Shown here: in pieces, positions 35,432-42,777 of the stretch | Layout of the letters: every line of letters begins with the position of its first letter | Position numbering within the stretch: position 1 is the first letter of the stretch | From: Gracilibacillus alcaliphilus | Lineage (GTDB): Bacteria; Bacillota; Bacilli; Bacillales; Amphibacillaceae | Reading direction: 5' to 3' | Assembly: GCF_016909015.1 (NCBI RefSeq) | Contig: NZ_JAFBFA010000006.1 | Coordinates: forward strand, 1-64,000 | Length of the DNA stretch: 64,000 nt | Notes under the pieces: generated by a model | Told to the model about the DNA's origin: nothing | The model's input: only the letters and a program-made list of their open reading frames with translations | Databases searched by the model: none | Position numbers and translations under genes: made by a program

Positions 35432-35625
35432 TTTGTCAAAGACTATACAGTGAATATCAAGTATGACATAGTTAATAAATTTGACATATTCCACATAGCG
35501 CAAACCCTTTGGCAACAGGAAGTTTTCATTTCGATCGATCAAAATAATGACAATCAAAAATAAAAACCACATATTGATAACGCTTACGATAACAGTTTAT
35601 GATGAAAACAGTTACACAAATGCAA
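35432..35625 (+). promoter_or_regulatory. upstream region of the permease operon: shared motif and cre-like site
   Basis: TTTGTCA (35432), TATGACATAG (35462) and TTGACATATTCCACA (35481-35495) repeat the motif seen before binding proteins 1 and 3. A cre-like TTGATAACGCTTACG (35574-35588; 13 of 15 consensus positions) and the block AAAACAGTTACA follow. The order motif, cre-like site, CAGTTACA block is the same as in the other regions. Confidence 0.5.
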
Positions 35626-35654
35626 CAACCGGAAAACAAAGGAGGAAAGCGAGT

Positions 35655-36608
35655 ATGGCTTCAGGATCAGCAGTAGCTAATAAAGAAAAAAACGCCGCTA
35701 AAAGAGCAAGTACATTTAAGAAGATTATACAAAATTGGCAGTTATACATTTTTATATTACCAGCAGTTTTGTATTTCATTATCTTCCACTATGTACCGAT
35801 GTATGGAATTCAAATTGCGTTTAAAGACTATGTACCATCACTTGGATTCTTAGGTAGTGAGTGGGTTGGATTTAAACATTTTGAAAGGTTTTTCGATTCC
35901 TATTATTTTTGGGATTTATTGAAAAACACATTGGGAATCAGTGTTTATGAATTAATTGTTGGTTTCCCGCTGCCAATTATTTTGGCTTTATTATTAAATG
36001 AAGTAAAGGATGGTTTTTATAAGCGAACCGTACAGACGGTTACCTATGCACCACACTTTATTTCTGTTGTAGTAATTTCAGGTATGATTATCGCCTTCTT
36101 GTCTCCGACAACAGGTATTATTAACCACTTTATTTCATTCCTAGGATTTGAACCGATCAGTTTTATGAGTGATCCAAAATGGTTTAAAACGGTCTATGTA
36201 TTATCCGGGGTATGGCAAAGTACTGGTTGGGGAACGATCATTTATTTGGCAGCACTTTCAGGGGTAGACCCGCAGCAGCATGAGGCAGCAATTGTAGATG
36301 GTGCTTCCAGATTCCAACGTATTATGTATATCAATATCCCGACATTGGTACCTACTATGGTTATTTTATTAATCATGAACTTAGGGAATATCATGGCACT
36401 CGGTTTTGAGAAAATCTTACTATTACAAAACCCGTTAAACTTAGAGTCTTCTAACGTTATCGCAACATTTGTTTATCAGGCAGGTTTATTGGACGCGCAG
36501 TATAGTTTTGCAGCAGCAGTTGGTTTATTTAACGCCGTAATCAATGCGATATTGTTAGTTGTCGTAAACCAAATTGCTAGAAAAACAAGTGAAACAAGTC
36601 TATGGTAA
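35655..36608 (+). CDS. LplB-type ABC glycan permease
   Basis: This 317-residue membrane subunit has about six transmembrane helices, starting near residue 35 (LYIFILPAVLYFIIFHYVPMYG). The EAA loop appears as HEAAIVDGASRFQRIMYINIP. GGAGG lies nine nt before the ATG at 35655, so the 36-residue extension is rejected. It pairs with the LplC-type gene 15 nt downstream and should be used by the four neighbouring binding lipoproteins. No ATPase gene is in the window, as usual for MsmX-dependent systems. Confidence 0.92.
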   Translation: MASGSAVANKEKNAAKRASTFKKIIQNWQLYIFILPAVLYFIIFHYVPMYGIQIAFKDYVPSLGFLGSEWVGFKHFERFFDSYYFWDLLKNTLGISVYELIVGFPLPIILALLLNEVKDGFYKRTVQTVTYAPHFISVVVISGMIIAFLSPTTGIINHFISFLGFEPISFMSDPKWFKTVYVLSGVWQSTGWGTIIYLAALSGVDPQQHEAAIVDGASRFQRIMYINIPTLVPTMVILLIMNLGNIMALGFEKILLLQNPLNLESSNVIATFVYQAGLLDAQYSFAAAVGLFNAVINAILLVVVNQIARKTSETSLW

Positions 36609-36623
36609 GGGAGGCAGCAAGAT

Positions 36624-37529
36624 ATGGATTCCAATCTTTATGAAACGAAACGGGATAAACTCTTTAAATATTTTGTATATTTTTGTTTAACAATTGCCCT
36701 TGTGGCAGTGCTATATCCGCTGATTTATATCATCAGTGCTTCAATCAGTAACCCGGCCCTTGTTAACTCAGGTAAAATGTGGCTTTGGCCAAAGGACATT
36801 ACCTTTGAAGGCTACCGATTAATCTTTGGAAATGATTCGATTTGGCAGGGTTACTTAATGACAGTTGTTTATACAGGTCTTGGAACGTTGATTAATTTAT
36901 TGGTAACGATACCAGCAGCCTATGCATTAGCTCGTAAGGACTTTTATGGAAGAGGTTTCTTTACCGCTTTATTTGTTCTTACTATGTTCTTTACTGGTGG
37001 TTTAATTCCAACTTATCTAGTAGTAAGAGACTTGGGGTTGATTGATTCGATCTGGGCAATGGTTCTTCCAAATGCAGCAGCAGTATGGAATATCGTTATT
37101 GCTCGAGTGTTCTTCCAATCCACTATTCCAAGAGGGCTGGAGGAGGCGGCAACCATCGATGGTGCCTCGAATTTTAAATTGTTTTTTAAGATTATTTTAC
37201 CGTTATCCGCTCCGATTATTGCTGTAATGGCACTGTTCTATGGGGTAGGTCACTGGAATGGTTATTTCAATGCCTTGATTTATATTTCAGATCGAGACTT
37301 ATTCCCATTACAGTTAGTGTTGAGAGAAATCCTTGTACTGCAAGATATGTCCTCCAATAACACGAATATGACGGGGGAGGCTGCCCAATTAATTCATAGT
37401 AACCAGCAATTAGCAGCCATTATTAAATATGGGGTAATGATTGTGTCTTCCTTACCTGTTATTATTGTGTATCCGTTCTTACAGAAATACTTTGTAAAAG
37501 GTGTTATGATTGGATCATTGAAAGGATAA
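36624..37529 (+). CDS. LplC-type ABC glycan permease
   Basis: This is the second membrane subunit, 301 residues with about six transmembrane helices. The EAA loop reads LEEAATIDGASNFKLFFKIILP near residue 175, and the C-terminus ends KGVMIGSLKG. GGGAGG lies just before the ATG. It is close to the LplC-type protein of the first operon. A large structured spacer follows before binding protein 4. Confidence 0.92.
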   Translation: MDSNLYETKRDKLFKYFVYFCLTIALVAVLYPLIYIISASISNPALVNSGKMWLWPKDITFEGYRLIFGNDSIWQGYLMTVVYTGLGTLINLLVTIPAAYALARKDFYGRGFFTALFVLTMFFTGGLIPTYLVVRDLGLIDSIWAMVLPNAAAVWNIVIARVFFQSTIPRGLEEAATIDGASNFKLFFKIILPLSAPIIAVMALFYGVGHWNGYFNALIYISDRDLFPLQLVLREILVLQDMSSNNTNMTGEAAQLIHSNQQLAAIIKYGVMIVSSLPVIIVYPFLQKYFVKGVMIGSLKG

Positions 37530-37552
37530 GGAAACCGCTAGGTATTAAATAA

Positions 37553-37621
37553 TTGGCGGTACCTTGCATAGGGAAACAGCAGTGACTAAAGTCAGCAACT
37601 GCTGCTGCAAGGGACTGCCAA
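37553..37621 (+). ncRNA. nested hairpin between permease and binding protein 4
   Basis: An outer stem, TTGGCGGTACCTTGCA with TGCAAGGGACTGCCAA (one mismatch and one G-T pair), encloses an inner stem, CAGCAGTGACT with AGTC and ACTGCTG. No T tract follows. It may be an mRNA-stabilising or processing element that raises the level of the downstream lipoprotein transcript. A perfect AAAGGAGGTGA ribosome binding site at 37662-37672 has no real gene after it. Confidence 0.45.
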
Positions 37622-37751
37622 TATAAATAATAAACAACTATTAAAAGCAGATTTCCATTTTTAAAGGAGGTGAAATCTAGTAACCAAAGGCAGTTAAGTT
37701 AAATGCAACAGGGACATTCTATTCTTAGATAAAAAGAGAGGTTTACAAAAA

Positions 37752-39362
37752 ATGAAAAAACATTTTCTATTTGCTTTAGTTAGTGTCGTATGTATGAGTT
37801 TATTAGCAGCATGCGGCGGAAATAGCACATCAGATGAAGGAACAGAATTAGTTTCTACAGATGAAACAGTCGAAATCAATGAAGAAGGCTTTCCAATTGT
37901 TGACGAAGAAATTACTCTTTCGTTAATGGCTCCAGGTACTGGTTTGGAAGATTGGGAGAACATGGGGACCCTCCAAGAATATGCGGAAATGACGAATATT
38001 AACTTGTCATTTGATACACCGCCAATAAGTGATTTCCAAACCAAATTGAATTTAGCATTTGCCAGCGGTGATGTAGCAGATATTATTTATGCAGCTGGTT
38101 CTGATAATCTTACTCCTGGTATGGAAGTAGATTATGGACAGCAAGGTGTATTAATTCCTTTAGAAGATCTAATTGCGGAACATGCACCTAATATTAAAAA
38201 ATTACTTGACGAAAATCCAGATATAGAAAAATCGATCACAACAGTTGATGGTCATATCTATTCACTGCCACGTGTTGCAGAAGGCGGCTCATCTGCCCTT
38301 TGGTATACTGGACCAATGTGGTATAACGGCCAATGGTTAGATGAATTAGGCGTAGAAGAGTTACCGAAGACGATTGATGAGTTCTATGATTTATTAGTGC
38401 GTTTCCGTGATGAAGATCCGAATGGAAATGGGGAAGCAGATGAAATTCCGTTATTAGACGTACAAATGAATAGTACTCGTCCATGGTTACTAGCAGCATT
38501 CGGTTTAAAAGAATGGGGCATTGACGAGGTAGACGGCGAGGTCCGCTATACACCAATCACTGATAACTATAAAGAATACTTGACTTTTATGAATAAACTA
38601 TATGAAGAGAATTTACTAGATCCAGAAACATTCTCACAATCAGATGAACAAAAGAAAGCCAAAGGTCAACAAAATACAATAGGTTTATTTCCGGATTGGT
38701 TCTCTTTCTTCACAACAGGTGAAACAGAAGAAGAAGCGATGAATAATCCAATGTTTCACCCATTAACAAGTGAATGGTCAGAAGAACCTGTTATGCCATT
38801 AAGTCCTGGCTTAACGAGAGGAACTTTCTCCATTACAGTCAATAACAGTAATCCCGAAGCAACGATCCGCTGGATTGATTATTTCTATTCGCCTGAAGGA
38901 TTTGCCTTCTTGAATATGGGACCAGAAGGAGCTCTTTGGGAACGTGACGAAGATGGCAAGGTGATTAATCTTGATCCACCAGAAGGATATGAGAGTGCCG
39001 AAGACTATCGTGGAACATTAACACCTGATTACGGTATTGCCGCTCCAACAGTAACTTATCCGATTGAAGGAAAAGAAGAATCCGAATTCGATCAATTTAT
39101 TAGGGCAGAAACCGAAGAAAAGATTGAACCATATGGTGAGGTTCCATTTCCATTGGTGTATTTAACTAAAGATGAACAAGATGAATTAAACACGATTGAA
39201 GTAGATTTGGAATCTTATGTGGAACAAATGGAAGCGAAATTTATTACTGGCGTCGAACCACTTGAGAACTGGGATGCTTATGTAGAAACGATTGAGAATA
39301 TGAATATTGAGAGATATGTCGAGATCAATCAAGAAGCCTATGATCGCTGGGCAAGCAACTAA
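37752..39362 (+). CDS. LplA-type glycan-binding lipoprotein 4
   Basis: This 536-residue paralogue has a signal peptide ending LLAAC (Cys21), then GGNSTSDEG and the NEEGFPIVDEEITLSLMAPG motif. The calcium-type loop DPNGNGEADEIP and the ending MEAKFITGVEPLENWDAYVE match the other three. It is the only one directly downstream of the permease pair and directly upstream of the mannosidase operon, so it is the best candidate for the main binding protein for mannose-rich oligosaccharides. GAGAGG lies about ten nt before the ATG. Confidence 0.9.
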   Translation: MKKHFLFALVSVVCMSLLAACGGNSTSDEGTELVSTDETVEINEEGFPIVDEEITLSLMAPGTGLEDWENMGTLQEYAEMTNINLSFDTPPISDFQTKLNLAFASGDVADIIYAAGSDNLTPGMEVDYGQQGVLIPLEDLIAEHAPNIKKLLDENPDIEKSITTVDGHIYSLPRVAEGGSSALWYTGPMWYNGQWLDELGVEELPKTIDEFYDLLVRFRDEDPNGNGEADEIPLLDVQMNSTRPWLLAAFGLKEWGIDEVDGEVRYTPITDNYKEYLTFMNKLYEENLLDPETFSQSDEQKKAKGQQNTIGLFPDWFSFFTTGETEEEAMNNPMFHPLTSEWSEEPVMPLSPGLTRGTFSITVNNSNPEATIRWIDYFYSPEGFAFLNMGPEGALWERDEDGKVINLDPPEGYESAEDYRGTLTPDYGIAAPTVTYPIEGKEESEFDQFIRAETEEKIEPYGEVPFPLVYLTKDEQDELNTIEVDLESYVEQMEAKFITGVEPLENWDAYVETIENMNIERYVEINQEAYDRWASN

Positions 39363-39377
39363 TAGATAGTAACAAGT

Positions 39378-39432
39378 GAATGGCTCGTTTTTTACAACAA
39401 AGTGCTGACGTAAAAGGACGAGCCATTCTTTT
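39378..39432 (+). terminator. terminator after binding protein 4
   Basis: GAATGGCTCGT pairs perfectly with ACGAGCCATTC (11 bp) around a 29-nt loop, followed by TTTTATG. It separates the transport genes from the glycosidase operon. Confidence 0.8.
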
Positions 39433-39632
39433 ATGTGAAAACAGCTAATAAATAGGAGATATGAGACCTAGTGCTGCAAATAAAACGTTCTCAGTCAGAA
39501 AGGTAATCAGGCCTATAGCTATAAGTTACTGGAATAGATATTCTACTAATTAAGCAAAAACAGAAATATTTAGTACCCAGTATCAAAATGTGTCTGAATT
39601 TTTTAAATTTGATTATGGGGTGAATGATACAT

Positions 39633-42600
39633 ATGTGGTTAACAGAGAAAAAATTAAATGCAAGAATACAGGAGCTCGCATCCTATCGATATCGAGACAT
39701 ACAAAAGCTGGATACATGGCAATATACCGAAGATCAAGCGGGAGAAATAGCGACTTATCCACCGTCAGACCTATCAGCATCTACACAAATTAAGATTGGT
39801 GACCGTTGGAGTGGAAGAGATTTATATGTATGGCTGCAGAAAGAAGTAACCATCCCTGAAACATGGAGCGGGCAAACCGTTGTAGGTTTCTTTGACTTTG
39901 GTCAAACAGGTGCAGGGGGAAACTCAGGATTTGAATCCTTGTTATTTATGAATCGCAAGCCATATCAGGGAGTAGATTCCAACCATAAAGAGGTTTTTCT
40001 GCCAGAAGAACTAATAGGAACCAAGGTACAGTTTGATTTTCGCCTGTGGTCAGGCCTTGAGGGAGGCGGTCAGCCACAAGAGCAGCATTATCGCTTTGAC
40101 CATGCCTGGCTGGCGGTATTAGATGAAGCCGTCGATCATTTCTATTTTGATGCTAAGGCTGTCTTGGAAACCGTTCAAGCCTTGCCTGATACACAAGTGG
40201 AAAAGTCTAAACTATCACAATGTCTGAATGAAGCCTTTGCAAAAATCGATTGGCTGCAACCGGGCTCTGAGACTTTTTATCAATCTGTTTATGAAGCGAA
40301 TCAGTATCTAACAGAGCAGTTAGCAAATATGCCGAAATGCAGTGAGGTTATCTTCCATTGTGTCGGCCATACACATATTGATGTGGCCTGGCTCTGGCGT
40401 TTGAAACATACCCGCGAGAAATCGGCTCGCTCTTTTAGTACGGTATTGCGGCTGATGGAAAAATATCCAGAATATCTATTTTTACAAAGCCAACCGCAAT
40501 TATACGATTATATCAAACAAGATTATCCGCAATTATACCAGCAGATTAAAGAAAAGATTAAAGAAGATAAGTGGGAAGTAGAAGGCGGAATGTGGGTAGA
40601 AGCGGATTGTAATATTCCATCTGGTGAATCACTGGTGCGTCAATTATTGCTGGGTACCCGTTTCTTTAAAGAAGAATTCGGTAAGGAAAATGAAGTTCTT
40701 TGGCTGCCAGACGTATTTGGCTATAGCTGGGCATTGCCGCAAATTTTGAAAAAATCAGGCTTTACATCGTTTATGACAACCAAAATCAGCTGGAATCAAT
40801 ATAACCGAATGCCGCATGATACGTTCCAGTGGCGCGGCATAGACGGCAGTGAAATTTTAACTCATTTTATTACGACAACAGAACCATGGCCAGAGTCTAC
40901 TTATTACACATATAACGGCTATATGGAACCGAAGATTACCTTAGATTCTTGGGAGGCTTATAAAGATAAAGCGATTAATCAAGATTTATTATTGGCGTAT
41001 GGGTATGGCGATGGTGGCGGCGGTGTCAATCGTGAGATGTTAGAAATGCGCCGTCGTATTGATAAAATCCCTGGTCTGCCACAAGCGAAGCCGGCTAAAG
41101 CAAAAGGTTATTTTCAAAAATTACGAGACAAGATAGCAGCAACTGATCAATATGTTCATACATGGGATGGTGAGTTATATTTAGAATTCCACCGTGGCAC
41201 TTATACTTCACAGGCGTTTATGAAGAAAATGAATCGTAAACTGGAATTGCTGTATCGTGAAAGTGAATGGCTGAATAGCTGGGCAAGCATTATCAATCCA
41301 ACTGCGGTTTACCCAAGCGAGGAATTAATCGATGGCTGGAAAATTATTTTGCGTAACCAGTTTCATGACATTATTCCAGGGTCTTCTATTAAAGAAGTAT
41401 ATGAGGACGCAGCGATCGAATATAAAGAAGCAGAATCGATTGTGCAGCGAACAACTGATCAAGCACTGAAGGCTTTGGCTGTTACTGAAACAGATCATGT
41501 ATTTCTTGTTTTTAATGCCGCTTCTTGGCAGCGAGATGATGTAGCTTTTGTTCCTCATCAAACAGACGGGATATGGAGCGATCATCAAGGCCGCCACTTA
41601 GAAGCACAAAAAACAGACGGAGGAAGTCTTGTACATGTTCCGGCCATTCCGGCATTAGGCTATAAGACGATCTATTTTGAACCAGGAAAGCAGCAAGCAG
41701 CTGAATCGGTCTTCCAACATCAAGCTAATGGAGTAGTAACGCCATTCTACGAGATAACATGGAATGCACAAGGTCAATTAACACGTATCTTTGACCGTAA
41801 AGCGAACCGTGAAGTACTTGAAGCAGGTAAGGTCGGCAATGATTTGCAAATTTTTGAAGATAAACCATTAATGTTTGATGCATGGGATATTGATATCTTC
41901 TATCAAGAGAAAATGGAACACGTTGATCAAGTGGAGCTAATAGAACAGGAAGCAGACGGAGCGTTATATACGAAGATTCGTTTTCAATGGAGCTATGGCT
42001 CATCCACTATCTCTCAAGACATGATTCTATATGCTGATCAACCTCGAATCGATTTTAAAACAACAGTCGATTGGCAGGAGCGTCAGCGTTTGCTAAAAGT
42101 AGCTTTTCCTGTGGAAATTCGTGCAACAGAAGCTACTTATGATATCCAATATGGAAATGTAAAACGTCCTACTCATTGGAATACAAGCTGGGATTATGCT
42201 CGTTTTGAATCAGTGGGGCATAAATGGGCAGATCTTCAGGAGCCAGGTTATGGCGTAAGTTTATTAAATGACAGTAAATACGGTTATGATATCAAGGATA
42301 ACGTTCTGCGTCTGTCTTTGCTAAAATCACCAACTTATCCGGATCCAGAAGGGGATAGAGGTGAGCACCACTTTACCTATTCCTTGTTACCTCACCAAGG
42401 GGACTGGCGCGAAGCAAATGTACCGCAACAAGCTCATTATCTCAATCAGCCTTTACGTGTAGCAGCAGGGGAATTAGCAACAGTTGAACAGTCATTAATT
42501 GCTTCAAACACTGATTATATCGAGATAGATGCTGTGAAACAGGCTGAGGATGGACAGGAAATTATTGTCCGTTTGCATGAATTTCATGGAAGACGCGGTC

Positions 42601-42755
42601 AAGTGACACTAACTAGTGACTTCGACATTGCTTCATGGCAGATATGTGATCTAATGGAACGCAGAGAAGGCGAACCACAAACAGGTGAGATTGTCTTTGA
42701 TATTGATCCATATGAGATTAAAACAATAGCAATAGCATTTAAAGAGGATGTTTAA
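39633..42755 (+). CDS. GH38 alpha-mannosidase (large form)
   Basis: This 1040-residue enzyme is a retaining, zinc-dependent family 38 alpha-mannosidase. After an N-terminal beta domain of about 235 residues, the catalytic barrel begins with HTHIDVAWLW near 246 (zinc His and Asp). The nucleophile Asp lies in WLPDVFGYSW near 360, and the second zinc His is in NQFHDIIPGSS near 575. Beta domains follow to the C-terminus. There is no signal peptide, so it acts in the cytoplasm on imported oligosaccharides. ATG 39624 is too close to the weak GGGGTG site, so ATG 39633 is preferred, though this is not certain. It is the first gene of the GH38-GH38-GH125-GH29 operon. Confidence 0.92.
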   Translation: MWLTEKKLNARIQELASYRYRDIQKLDTWQYTEDQAGEIATYPPSDLSASTQIKIGDRWSGRDLYVWLQKEVTIPETWSGQTVVGFFDFGQTGAGGNSGFESLLFMNRKPYQGVDSNHKEVFLPEELIGTKVQFDFRLWSGLEGGGQPQEQHYRFDHAWLAVLDEAVDHFYFDAKAVLETVQALPDTQVEKSKLSQCLNEAFAKIDWLQPGSETFYQSVYEANQYLTEQLANMPKCSEVIFHCVGHTHIDVAWLWRLKHTREKSARSFSTVLRLMEKYPEYLFLQSQPQLYDYIKQDYPQLYQQIKEKIKEDKWEVEGGMWVEADCNIPSGESLVRQLLLGTRFFKEEFGKENEVLWLPDVFGYSWALPQILKKSGFTSFMTTKISWNQYNRMPHDTFQWRGIDGSEILTHFITTTEPWPESTYYTYNGYMEPKITLDSWEAYKDKAINQDLLLAYGYGDGGGGVNREMLEMRRRIDKIPGLPQAKPAKAKGYFQKLRDKIAATDQYVHTWDGELYLEFHRGTYTSQAFMKKMNRKLELLYRESEWLNSWASIINPTAVYPSEELIDGWKIILRNQFHDIIPGSSIKEVYEDAAIEYKEAESIVQRTTDQALKALAVTETDHVFLVFNAASWQRDDVAFVPHQTDGIWSDHQGRHLEAQKTDGGSLVHVPAIPALGYKTIYFEPGKQQAAESVFQHQANGVVTPFYEITWNAQGQLTRIFDRKANREVLEAGKVGNDLQIFEDKPLMFDAWDIDIFYQEKMEHVDQVELIEQEADGALYTKIRFQWSYGSSTISQDMILYADQPRIDFKTTVDWQERQRLLKVAFPVEIRATEATYDIQYGNVKRPTHWNTSWDYARFESVGHKWADLQEPGYGVSLLNDSKYGYDIKDNVLRLSLLKSPTYPDPEGDRGEHHFTYSLLPHQGDWREANVPQQAHYLNQPLRVAAGELATVEQSLIASNTDYIEIDAVKQAEDGQEIIVRLHEFHGRRGQVTLTSDFDIASWQICDLMERREGEPQTGEIVFDIDPYEIKTIAIAFKEDV

Positions 42756-42777
42756 AAGATAATTCGGAGGTAGAAAC

